6,531 nt of DNA. Origin: a bacterium. GTDB taxonomy: Bacteria > Margulisbacteria > Marinamargulisbacteria > SXXA01. The position numbers were made by a program, and so were the translations under genes. Below the pieces are notes generated by a model that was given only the letters and a program-made list of their open reading frames with translations, did no database searches and was not told where the DNA came from. Positions 1 to 6,531 of the stretch are shown piece by piece. Position 1 is the stretch's first letter. Each line of letters begins with the position of its first letter. Where the stretch lies: contig JAGYJO010000081.1 in NCBI GenBank assembly GCA_018402095.1, forward strand, positions 1 to 6,531, read 5' to 3'.

Positions 1-60
1 CAAAACAACGATATGTTTGCCAGCCCGCCACCTGGGGAAAGTTACCCCAAAAAAGTTCAG

Positions 61-67
61 AAAGGTG
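61..67 (+). promoter_or_regulatory. Ribosome binding site of the first gene
   Basis: AAAGGTG lies six bases before the ATG at 74. It decides the start of the first gene: the longer reading with a TTG at 17 has no purine-rich site in front of it, whereas the ATG at 74 is well placed. Confidence 0.65.
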
Positions 68-73
68 TCTTTT

Positions 74-463
74 ATGATCCAACCCATTGACGTGATCTCT
101 TTGCGGGAAATAGACCCCGCCATCGATCAGCATGTACCCGTGAAAACCGCTGAATGCGATACAGATGGTTTGAAAAAACATTTTCTGGCGATATTCGATA
201 CCTATCACGACGCCAAAGCCTTTACGGTCAAGTCTCGCAAAGGCGAGTACCATCTACGCATGACACGGGAAGGGCTTTTCTACACCGAACATGACAGAGA
301 CTACACCAAACACATCTCCTATATATTTGAGAACAATCGCATTGTGATGGACGACCATGAACAAGATTCTTTTTTCTTGAGAAATTTCTTGTCTCGGCTA
401 CGGCATATTAGTGAAGATGTTGAATCGAAAAAAGCAACGATACATGAAGAGGATTTCCAATGA
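74..463 (+). CDS. Small acidic protein, candidate secretion chaperone of the downstream SopB/IpgD-like effector
   Basis: A 129-residue protein beginning MIQPIDVISL. I count about 25 Asp/Glu against 18 Lys/Arg, so it is acidic. There is no signal peptide or membrane segment. The middle (about residues 50-95) alternates as strands would, including YHLRMTREGLFYTEHD and ISYIFENNRIVMDD, and is followed by a helix-like stretch (about 98-115, FFLRNFLSRLRHI). Small acidic alpha/beta proteins encoded beside an effector are typical of type III class I chaperones; SigE and IpgE (about 110-120 aa) are the partners of SopB/SigD and IpgD. The stop overlaps the next start as ATGA, which indicates translational coupling and near-equal synthesis. 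I cannot point to a diagnostic chaperone motif, so the role rests on size, charge and position. The ATG at 74 is preferred over an upstream in-frame TTG because of its ribosome binding site. Confidence 0.7.
   Translation: MIQPIDVISLREIDPAIDQHVPVKTAECDTDGLKKHFLAIFDTYHDAKAFTVKSRKGEYHLRMTREGLFYTEHDRDYTKHISYIFENNRIVMDDHEQDSFFLRNFLSRLRHISEDVESKKATIHEEDFQ
446..453 (+). promoter_or_regulatory. Ribosome binding site of the phosphatase gene, inside the upstream gene
   Basis: GAAGAGGA lies six bases before the ATG at 460, inside the last codons of the preceding gene. With the ATGA stop/start overlap it supports the start at 460 and coupled translation of the two genes. Confidence 0.7.
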
Positions 464-3447
464 ATAGTTTAGACAGTGTAAAGTTCAGCCGCGCCAGTAC
501 CGTTGCACCCACCAAAGGTGCGGGGGAAGACAGCCGCCCTGTTTCAAGCGAAAAGAAAAACGCCATCACCGATGTCCTTAGTCGTGCATTCAAGTTCTTT
601 TCATCAGACAGAGCTCAGGTTCACCCCGACAAAAAGTTCGCCATCCAAACAGATGATTTCACAGACGCCCGTTTATCGCTGGATAGCACCAGTACGGATA
701 CGCCTATGACGGTAGACGCCCCTCACGATTGGGATACGGAGAGCCTTAGTTCGGATCCTCTGGAAACAATCTCTCTGGATTCATCAGAGGATGAGCGCAT
801 CTCAGACAGCGTTGATAAGTTCCACGTTGAACACCGTGACAATGTCGGAATCTCAAAAATGATACAAACGTCAAACCAAGAAGATATGGACGCGGTCAGA
901 AAAAATGACTACTTGGCCGCCGATCTTTTTCGAAACACCGACCTATTATCTATCACCCTACCCGATGGCCACCAAGTCAAAGGCAGCACCGACGGCACAG
1001 CCGCCTTACTCAAGGCCATGATTGGCCAAGACAATGCCATAACATCAGAAGAACGAGACGCCCTACTCACAAACCTAGAGCGCACCCCAATGACACCAGA
1101 GAGTCTTGGAGACGGCACATTAAGAGACCTCATAGGTCAGATCCCAGATGACAGCCAGACCTTGGCAGCATTAAAAATGACGTATCAATCCATACTCGCA
1201 CCGGTCGCCCTACACATGGCCACCGATTTCAGCGACAGCTTTGCCGGTATGCCACTCGAAGATCCAGCGGCGCGAACCCTTGAGATCACGATGACACCAG
1301 AAGGGGTGAAGGCCCATATCACCCAAAACTATGACTTCAAATTGGATCCAAGCTCTCCAACATCCGAATTTACCGTCGGCGTAGCATTGGATCTCAAATG
1401 GGATACAGCAAGCAAAAAAATACAAAGTGACTTAGAATTCTCTTCCGTCAGTTTTGGCGACATGAGCGCCGTCCCCCCTGAAAATGTAAAAAAGATCCAG
1501 GCACGATTGGACTCACTGGGAGCCACCAGACACTTGGACAAGGACCGCAGCATCACGACAGATGTGACCTCGGTCAGAAATACCCAACTAGAAATTTACA
1601 CCAAAGCTCTGGGCACCCTTTTGACCGAAACAGACGACCCAAGCAGCAAAGTCAAAATCCAGGCAGAAATCAACAAAGTCCAAGAGGACATGAAAACACA
1701 GCTGATGCTATCAGACACCAGCAGCACCAAGTCCGCAAAAGAAAGTCTCAAAGAAGCATTGGGGAACAAATCAGATATTGCGGGCACTAAAAAACGAATG
1801 GAATCCCTACTATCAGAGTTAGACGGCAGTGGAGATGCCACACGATCTGCCGTATCAAAAGGACTCAAGAAGCTCTTCGCCTTACCCGGAGTAAAACATC
1901 TTTTGGGTTGGAATGTTGGTCTTTTGGCCAAAGGTGTTTCGGCTATCGTCGGAGACCCTATCGGCCATAAGGCGGAAAAACTACTCCAAACGTCGAGAGA
2001 AAGTTTTCTCAATACGGGAAGTGAATGGCACAAAAAAATCGGCGACATTCAGCCCGGCGTTGTCTCAACGATCACACCCGCAAACGCAGCGTCCAAAGGT
2101 ACAGTGCAAAACACGGTCATGATGGACCGTGAACTCACCGGCGTCACATGCCAGTCCAACGGCACCCATACTAAAGGCGCCGCAAACAACCAAATGACAT
2201 CGCTCATTAGCCATGGCAAAACCATTTTCTCCGGCGTCAGACATGCCCTGGTAGCGACAAAAAAACCAGATCCCGCAACTGTAAGCGTGATACAAAGCGA
2301 CAAAGAAACCAAAATATCAGACCTAGACGGTCCCTCAATGGCTAATTATCTACAACGCCAACAAGGGGTTGTATCTAAGGATGCGATGGAAAAACTGACC
2401 AAGCTATTGGCCAAAGGCGGTAAAAGTGACATCCAAGAAGCCCAGAAAAAGCTGGCCAAACAAGTCGCCAATCACAGCAAAGCCGTGGATCTCCTACGCT
2501 CAGCATTGCATCAAAAGCTGGAAAGTATGGCACCTGAAGATAGAGATAAACCCCTTCATATCAACCTAACATCCGTATCATTGGTCACCCCAGATAGTTT
2601 CAGATCAAAATTTGGATTTGGCTATCACGAAAAACAAATGTTGGCTGAACAAAAAAATGCCCTCGCACTCCTGGCAAATATGTCTGCAGAAGAAAAGACA
2701 TCCCTGTTATCAGAATTCAAAGCAGCCGATGGCACACCCTTATTTGGAGACACCCCTCCTGAACTGAATGTGACAGTTGCGACATTCAACTTTGGCGTGA
2801 ATGAATTGGAACAAGCGGGACGGGACAACCAAAGAGAAATGAATGCAGAAGCCATGGAAACTCTCATGTCTCGTGCAACCAGTCGCTTAGCCACGCTGCC
2901 AGATGGACCTGAAAAACAACTTTTAGAAAAAACAACAGAAAAAACAAAAGCCGCATTCGAAGCATACCAAGAACTTGGCCTACTGGGTGGCAAACAATCG
3001 ATGCCCTATGAAATGCCTGTTTTGGTGGCAGCGCTAGACAGTCTCTGTGATGGTTCCTTGTTTTTTAATTGCAAAAGCGGAAAAGACCGTACAAGCATGC
3101 TTGATGTACAAGCCAAAATATTCCTAAATCAGCTACAGAACGCAGCCACTTCAGGCGACGCTACAAAAATCGACGATGCACTCAATTATTTCTCCCGTAT
3201 GGATACCGCCGCTGCGGCAAAAGCCAAAGGCACCATATCACCAGAAGACCTCAAGTGGCTCACAGAACAACAATCGTTCAACAAAGCCATGCTCAACAAT
3301 TCCGGTAACCGTGAAGTCCAAGAAGAAAACACCTCTGGATGGGGCTACAAACTAGAAGGGCGCAATACGGCCAAAATGTTTAATACGTTGTTTGGGGTTG
3401 AAAACTTGTCCGAAGTATACGGGTTTTCCAAATTCTTTGGCGCGTAG
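460..3447 (+). CDS. SopB/SigD/IpgD-family inositol-phosphate (phosphoinositide) phosphatase effector with a long extra N-terminal region
   Basis: The 995-residue protein has its catalytic domain in the C-terminal half, from about residue 540. Visible landmarks are GVTCQSN (561-567) and IFSGVRHA (589-596), then FNFGVNEL (776-783), matching the FNVGVNEL motif of SopB. The CX5R phosphatase loop CKSGKDR follows, with Cys871 as expected nucleophile and Arg877. The tail NSGNREVQEENTSGWGYK (947-964) parallels the NSGNLEIQKQNTGG region of SopB. The family removes phosphates from host phosphoinositides and inositol phosphates after injection, altering membrane ruffling, vacuole identity and survival signalling. 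Before the domain lie a Ser-rich start of secretion-signal type (1-35), an Asp/Ser-rich acidic stretch (about 68-125), a strand-rich stretch (about 268-335), coiled-coil-like helices (about 385-420, 643-691) and a weakly hydrophobic stretch (472-507). Classic members are about 540-560 residues, so the N-terminal addition is unusual. Family assignment is confident; exact substrate and secretion route are inferred. Confidence 0.93.
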   Translation: MNSLDSVKFSRASTVAPTKGAGEDSRPVSSEKKNAITDVLSRAFKFFSSDRAQVHPDKKFAIQTDDFTDARLSLDSTSTDTPMTVDAPHDWDTESLSSDPLETISLDSSEDERISDSVDKFHVEHRDNVGISKMIQTSNQEDMDAVRKNDYLAADLFRNTDLLSITLPDGHQVKGSTDGTAALLKAMIGQDNAITSEERDALLTNLERTPMTPESLGDGTLRDLIGQIPDDSQTLAALKMTYQSILAPVALHMATDFSDSFAGMPLEDPAARTLEITMTPEGVKAHITQNYDFKLDPSSPTSEFTVGVALDLKWDTASKKIQSDLEFSSVSFGDMSAVPPENVKKIQARLDSLGATRHLDKDRSITTDVTSVRNTQLEIYTKALGTLLTETDDPSSKVKIQAEINKVQEDMKTQLMLSDTSSTKSAKESLKEALGNKSDIAGTKKRMESLLSELDGSGDATRSAVSKGLKKLFALPGVKHLLGWNVGLLAKGVSAIVGDPIGHKAEKLLQTSRESFLNTGSEWHKKIGDIQPGVVSTITPANAASKGTVQNTVMMDRELTGVTCQSNGTHTKGAANNQMTSLISHGKTIFSGVRHALVATKKPDPATVSVIQSDKETKISDLDGPSMANYLQRQQGVVSKDAMEKLTKLLAKGGKSDIQEAQKKLAKQVANHSKAVDLLRSALHQKLESMAPEDRDKPLHINLTSVSLVTPDSFRSKFGFGYHEKQMLAEQKNALALLANMSAEEKTSLLSEFKAADGTPLFGDTPPELNVTVATFNFGVNELEQAGRDNQREMNAEAMETLMSRATSRLATLPDGPEKQLLEKTTEKTKAAFEAYQELGLLGGKQSMPYEMPVLVAALDSLCDGSLFFNCKSGKDRTSMLDVQAKIFLNQLQNAATSGDATKIDDALNYFSRMDTAAAAKAKGTISPEDLKWLTEQQSFNKAMLNNSGNREVQEENTSGWGYKLEGRNTAKMFNTLFGVENLSEVYGFSKFFGA

Positions 3448-3460
3448 AATGCCCACCCCC

Positions 3461-3483
3461 AACCCCTCCCAGGAGGGGTTTTT
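3461..3483 (+). terminator. Rho-independent-type terminator after the phosphatase gene
   Basis: AACCCCTCC (3461-3469) pairs with GGAGGGGTT (3472-3480), with the innermost pairs opening into a small loop, and is followed by TTT to make a run of five T (3479-3483). It begins 13 bases after the phosphatase stop. It is the left end of the palindromic element, so the repeat appears to supply the terminator. The downstream gene would then need its own promoter. Confidence 0.65.
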
Positions 3484-3593
3484 AATTTTTCGAGGGTTCG
3501 TCCACCTTCGCAAGGCTACGGCGGACTCACCCTTTCGATCCCGGGAGTCTGAGGGTAAGACCCGAATGGTCGCGCCCTCAGAAATAGTATTTC

Positions 3594-3610
3594 CCCCTCC
3601 ATGGGAGGGG
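3594..3610. other. Right-end hairpin of the palindromic element
   Basis: CCCCTCC (3594-3600) and GGAGGGG (3604-3610) form a seven-pair stem with an ATG loop. No T run follows on either strand, so it is not called as a terminator. It mirrors the left-end hairpin of the same element. Confidence 0.6.
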
Positions 3611-3705
3611 ACAGGGGGTGGGATCCTCACCACCATGTTTAATTCCCCACAAAACACGGGTATTCCTGAAAAACGATTAAAAAAAACACAGGTTTAATCA
3701 TCGCC

Positions 3706-3713
3706 AAAAGGAA
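3706..3713 (+). promoter_or_regulatory. Ribosome binding site of the second large gene
   Basis: AAAAGGAA lies seven bases before the ATG at 3721, a good match in sequence and spacing. It supports 3721 as the true start of the split gene. No comparable site precedes the start of the downstream frame at 4100. Confidence 0.65.
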
Positions 3714-3720
3714 TATCGTC

Positions 3721-4236
3721 ATGCAAGTCAATAAAAAAACAACCCCATCAAAAACCACGCTAGCAGGGCTCACTGCTATCCAAAATAGCCATACCGAAGC
3801 CGCCAAAGCAGACATCCAAGACGCCTCACAATCACAGAAAAGCAAGCTCAAAGACGCGTTCAAAGCCTTGGCAAACACGCTTACCGGCGGCTCTATAGCA
3901 GCAAGAAATACAGGTCTACACAAAGAGATACACACACTTGCAACCAACACCAAACCACTAGAAACCAAACAAACAGATCTCACCGAAAAACTCGACAAGG
4001 CCAAAGCCGGCATTGAAAAAGCAAAGTCCCTCTTTGAAAAAAACATCATCGGCACGGTCATCAAAGCCATTATCAACAACATCGATAGCATTATGAAAAA
4101 TGCAGTATGCCAATCTATCCTTAGGCTTTTCTCACCACACCACGCCAGGTCTTGGGTCTGTTCTCGGCAAAACACCCAATGCGGCACAAAAAACCGAATG
4201 GACCCGCATGATCAACGACATGGGCATACTACGTGA
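3721..4236 (+). CDS. N-terminal part of a frameshifted large protein of unknown function
   Basis: This frame encodes 171 residues, of which only about the first 126 look genuine. The start is Lys/Thr/Ser/Gln-rich (MQVNKKTTPSKTTLAGLTAI), with no classical signal peptide and a composition like that of type III effector N-termini. Residues about 75-105 are a charged helical stretch (TEKLDKAKAGIEKAKSLFEK) of coiled-coil type, followed by the more hydrophobic NIIGTVIKAIINNIDSIM (106-125). From about residue 127 the composition changes abruptly to Cys/Arg/His-rich (VCQSILRLFSPHHARSWVCS) and runs to a stop at 4234-4236. The overlapping frame over the same bases reads smoothly with the rest of the gene. 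I therefore read this as the front of the gene continued in the frame at 4100-6358. The start is supported by its ribosome binding site. No family is recognised. Confidence 0.65.
   Translation: MQVNKKTTPSKTTLAGLTAIQNSHTEAAKADIQDASQSQKSKLKDAFKALANTLTGGSIAARNTGLHKEIHTLATNTKPLETKQTDLTEKLDKAKAGIEKAKSLFEKNIIGTVIKAIINNIDSIMKNAVCQSILRLFSPHHARSWVCSRQNTQCGTKNRMDPHDQRHGHTT
4096..4100 (+). other. Probable frameshift site (A5 tract)
   Basis: The sequence reads ATG AAA AAT GCA in the first frame. Dropping one A gives ATG AAA ATG CAG and joins the two frames as DSIM-K-MQYANLSLGF. The downstream frame has a TGA at 4094-4096, so the crossover must lie after this and before the stop at 4234; the A5 run is the only homopolymer close to where the composition changes. 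It could be a natural mutation, a slippage site or a sequencing error. Confidence 0.6.
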
Positions 4237-6358
4237 GGACAGCAAAAAGCCAGCGCTTCGTGTCACGCCTGAGAATCTGGAAAAAATCAAAACTCGGCTG
4301 AGTCATTTAGAAGAACAAGCAAACAATCCAAACGCGCCTCAAGACTCAGGCGTAGGCAGTGAAATCAGTCTCTGCAAACTTTTGGTCAAAGCATACACCG
4401 AACGATTGGAGATCAAAGCCGCGCTGAAAGCCGATAGAGCTGGCGTGATCACAGGAACATCATCACTGGCCACTGCCGTTGCCAAAACACTCACTAGCGC
4501 AGACTTCAGCTCACCCGAGATTCTCCTCAAAAAAATCATTTCATCTTGCGCCACAGATCCAACGTTGCGCAGTCAGATCCAAGGCATGATTTCGGACAAA
4601 GACAACCCATTACGAAAAGTACTGGTGTCCGTTGCGGGGGAAAAGGCCATTCACGGGCTCAACATTGCCACCTCGCCAGAAGGATTGGCCATCGCAAACA
4701 CCTTGATTGGTGCTGGTAGTGTCGATATCGCCAAAGCTTTTATCGAAGATCCGGTTGGCACCCTACTGGCAAACAAAGCGCTCTTCGTAGAAACAGCCAG
4801 TACCGCTTTCGATCAGTTCGTGGCACTTCTCGACAACAAGTCTGCCACGGATAGCCTCATCGCCATGTCGGATGGCAAACTACAACAAGCCGATATTTCA
4901 TTATTAAGGGATATTCTGCCTTTGGCCAAAGAAGTGATCGCTGAAAACACGACCGCAACTGAAACGGATAGACCCACGAAAAGTCCTTCAAAAACAGCTC
5001 ACCTGTTAGCCAAAATAGCCGAACATGTCGCCACCAGAGCCGATTTGGAACTCGCCAAATTGGCCACTAAAAGAGGGGATTCGCCAGCCTTACCCATCCA
5101 AAACACACTCGAACAGCTCAGCACAGGCATCGACAACAGCCTCCATTTACTCACCAAACTCACCGTAGGCATTCCCGACACCGTGTCTCAAAAAGAAAGT
5201 CAAGCAGACGCAAACACGACGCAGGACAACACAGATCAAAGCTGGGGCGGCTGGCTCTCTGGCTGGGGAAGTGCGGTGACAGCGGGGGTCTCAAATGTCG
5301 CCGTACAAGCAACCGCCTTCACACTGGGAGATGAGGCAGGACTCACGTTAGAAAATGCCATCAGCGACGCGACAGAATACGTATCCGACACCGCCAGCTA
5401 CGTCACCAGCACAGTCACCGGGGCCGCCAGCAGCATCGCAAATATCCCTAATAACATCATCGCAACCGCCGTAGATATAGGACTCAACGCAGGTGCCTCC
5501 GTCGCCGCAGGAAAAATAGACACCGCGATTGACAGAGAACTCAACAACACGCCCAAAACATCCAAAGACAAAGCCACGGTAACACTCAACCCCGAAAAAC
5601 TAACCGAATTCATGGCCCAAAACGTCTCCTTGCTCAGCCATTTCGTCGCCGAAAACCCCGCAGTCCTGGACATCATGGGCCAATCCGTCACCGCCGTCAT
5701 CGTCACCGTCTCTGAAACCTTGCAAGATCCCACTTTGGGACTGTTTCGAAATAGACAATCGGCTCGTTTTACGATGTTGCCAAATGCCCCAGATGTGACA
5801 TTTCTCGGTCAGTGCGGTGTAGCAGCGCTACATAAACTGAACGAAAATGGTGCAGATGGGGTATTTCGCAACAGAGCCACTTTAAGTCCAGAAGAAAAGT
5901 CACAAGCCCTCTGCAACGTGCTCAAAAACAGCCTGGGCGATATCGGACGTGCCATTGCCACGACAGGTGACGAAACTGCCAAAAAAGTAGGCCATAGTCT
6001 CATCAATGCAGGGGCATTATTGGGCAGTGATCTAGTCACCCGATCTTTGGGACAATCCAAAGCCTTGCAACCGGAAACCCTAAATCGGGTGACAAGCCAT
6101 GTACAAACCAAATTTCACACGGTGGTTTTGGACAAGGTCAGCACGGCACTGGGCACCTTGGAAGCCGCCAAAACAGACAGCCCCAAACAAGAAAAACCCA
6201 TGCAAATACCCCAATCCGCCGCAAAAGTACTCACGGCCTATAGCCAAGCTGATTTGGGAAGTGTCGGTGGGATGATTGGAAAAGTTGTCAATTTTGTGGG
6301 GTTGGGTGCAGCCAACAGTGGATTAAACATGGCCAGTCAGATCATTCAGACAGCGTAG
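4100..6358 (+). CDS. C-terminal part of the frameshifted large Ala/Thr/Ser-rich protein, function unknown, possible secreted effector
   Basis: A 752-residue frame with no ribosome binding site before its first ATG. Joined to the preceding frame it gives an 878-residue protein (positions below use that numbering). It is largely helix-forming, poor in Cys and rich in Ala, Thr, Ser and Lys. Visible parts are a charged helical segment (about 160-215), long Ala-rich helices through about 470, and a Gln/Asp/Thr-rich linker near 490-505. A tryptophan cluster WGGWLSGWG (508-516) follows, then a long Ala/Ser/Thr/Val amphipathic stretch (about 520-600, including AASSIANIPNNIIATAVDIG), and a glycine-rich C-terminus (GGMIGKVVNFVGLGAANSG). 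There is no signal peptide, cell-wall anchor or enzyme motif I can name. Its place after a SopB-like effector, and its helical build, suggest an exported host-directed or translocator-like protein; that is inference only. It is separated from the phosphatase gene by a terminator. Confidence 0.7.
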   Translation: MQYANLSLGFSHHTTPGLGSVLGKTPNAAQKTEWTRMINDMGILREDSKKPALRVTPENLEKIKTRLSHLEEQANNPNAPQDSGVGSEISLCKLLVKAYTERLEIKAALKADRAGVITGTSSLATAVAKTLTSADFSSPEILLKKIISSCATDPTLRSQIQGMISDKDNPLRKVLVSVAGEKAIHGLNIATSPEGLAIANTLIGAGSVDIAKAFIEDPVGTLLANKALFVETASTAFDQFVALLDNKSATDSLIAMSDGKLQQADISLLRDILPLAKEVIAENTTATETDRPTKSPSKTAHLLAKIAEHVATRADLELAKLATKRGDSPALPIQNTLEQLSTGIDNSLHLLTKLTVGIPDTVSQKESQADANTTQDNTDQSWGGWLSGWGSAVTAGVSNVAVQATAFTLGDEAGLTLENAISDATEYVSDTASYVTSTVTGAASSIANIPNNIIATAVDIGLNAGASVAAGKIDTAIDRELNNTPKTSKDKATVTLNPEKLTEFMAQNVSLLSHFVAENPAVLDIMGQSVTAVIVTVSETLQDPTLGLFRNRQSARFTMLPNAPDVTFLGQCGVAALHKLNENGADGVFRNRATLSPEEKSQALCNVLKNSLGDIGRAIATTGDETAKKVGHSLINAGALLGSDLVTRSLGQSKALQPETLNRVTSHVQTKFHTVVLDKVSTALGTLEAAKTDSPKQEKPMQIPQSAAKVLTAYSQADLGSVGGMIGKVVNFVGLGAANSGLNMASQIIQTA

Positions 6359-6471
6359 CTTTTGTGAAAGTCTACCAAGACAGGTACACCCATAACATCC
6401 GAAAAGCTGGCCATGGAAAACGCCATTTTAGCAAACACTGCCATTAGGCCATGCTTATACCCATTCCAAAA

Positions 6472-6487
6472 TGAAATTCGAATTTCA
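6472..6487. promoter_or_regulatory. Perfect 16-bp palindrome, possible operator
   Basis: TGAAATTCGAATTTCA is its own reverse complement. It lies 114 bases after the end of the last gene in non-coding sequence. About 35 bases further on is TATACT (6522-6527), one base from the -10 consensus, though no good -35 element is at the right distance. The arrangement would fit a dimeric regulator site before a gene beyond the window. The evidence is the symmetry alone. Confidence 0.35.
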
Positions 6488-6531
6488 AAACCACAAACTG
6501 CCCACGTCTCAAAAACGACACTATACTCGTT

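Larger units (their letters stand above)
3452..3622. repeat. Palindromic intergenic element with GC-rich inverted ends (MITE/REP-like)
   Basis: The left end reads CCCACCCCCAACCCCTCCCA then GGAGGGG (3452-3478). The right end (3594-3622), read on the other strand, is CCCACCCCCTGTCCCCTCCC then ATGGAGGGG. The two ends are therefore nearly identical inverted copies, and each also folds on itself. Between them are two further hairpins: GTCC...GGAC around CCTT-CGC-AAGG (3500-3525), and TCTGAGGG/CCCTCAGA (3548-3555 with 3575-3582). There is no transposase gene or convincing reading frame inside. This is what a small non-autonomous repeat looks like; whether other copies exist in the genome cannot be seen from this window. 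No target-site duplication was identified. Confidence 0.7.

Noticed and set aside
33..49. Hairpin TGGGG/CCCCA in the leader
   Set aside because: The stem is only five pairs and is followed by A rather than T on the + strand, with no T run on the other strand, so a terminator is not supported.
17..73. Upstream TTG start that would add 19 residues to the first protein
   Set aside because: No ribosome binding site precedes the TTG, while AAAGGTG is well spaced before the ATG at 74.
1596..2048. 150-codon open frame on the minus strand
   Set aside because: It lies wholly opposite the phosphatase gene, shows no family signature and reads like complement of real coding sequence.
3392..3697. Open frame crossing the end of the phosphatase gene and the palindromic element
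   Set aside because: It is made of the phosphatase tail in another frame plus repeat sequence, with no ribosome binding site; the same holds for the opposite-strand frame here.
3635..3697. 20-codon open frame just before the second large gene, a possible leader peptide
   Set aside because: No ribosome binding site and no regulatory structure tied to it.
3639..4187. 182-codon minus-strand frame with hydrophobic stretches that look like membrane segments
   Set aside because: It is antisense to the Lys/Asn/Thr-rich start of the second large gene, where complementary codons naturally give Phe, Leu, Val and Met; no ribosome binding site was noted.
6404..6456. Imperfect inverted repeat AAGCTGGCC...GGCCATGCTT after the last gene
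   Set aside because: The loop is over 30 bases, the stem has a bulge and no T run follows, so it is not called as a terminator.
6413..6531. Open frame running off the window end, starting MENAILANTAIRP
   Set aside because: Only 39 codons are visible, no ribosome binding site precedes the ATG, and it would run through the palindrome; it cannot be told from chance.

Overview
This window most likely comes from a host-associated Gram-negative bacterium with a type III (or comparable) protein-injection system. The main evidence is a 995-residue protein whose C-terminal half carries the signature motifs of the SopB/SigD/IpgD inositol-phosphate phosphatase effectors: FNFGVNEL at residues 776-783, CKSGKDRT at 871-878, and a conserved SGN...NTSGWGYK tail near 948-964. 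The species cannot be named from the sequence. GC content looks intermediate (slightly under half, by eye). The palindromic intergenic element is of a kind common in several proteobacterial groups.

Layout, all genes on the + strand. Positions 1-73 are a short leader. Positions 74-463 encode a small acidic protein (129 aa) that overlaps the next gene by the four bases ATGA; its size, charge and position suggest the cognate secretion chaperone of the effector. Positions 460-3447 encode the SopB/IpgD-like phosphatase, about 1.8 times as long as the classic effectors because of an extra N-terminal region of roughly 540 residues that I do not recognise. Positions 3448-3720 are non-coding. They hold a 171-bp element with near-identical GC-rich inverted ends (3452-3622), whose left end also forms a rho-independent-type terminator for the phosphatase gene.

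Positions 3721-6358 hold a second large gene, split by a +1 discontinuity. An N-terminal frame (3721-4236) and a C-terminal frame (4100-6358) join into one 878-residue Ala/Thr/Ser-rich, largely helical protein if one A is removed from the A5 tract at 4096-4100. No family is recognised; an exported effector is a reasonable but unproven guess. Positions 6359-6531 contain no convincing gene, but have a perfect 16-bp palindrome (6472-6487) and a possible -10 hexamer near the end, perhaps the control region of a gene beyond the window.

How the parts may work together: the small protein would hold and deliver the phosphatase to the secretion machine by translationally coupled synthesis. The phosphatase would then act on host phosphoinositides or inositol phosphates. 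The downstream protein is a separate transcription unit in what looks like an effector cluster.
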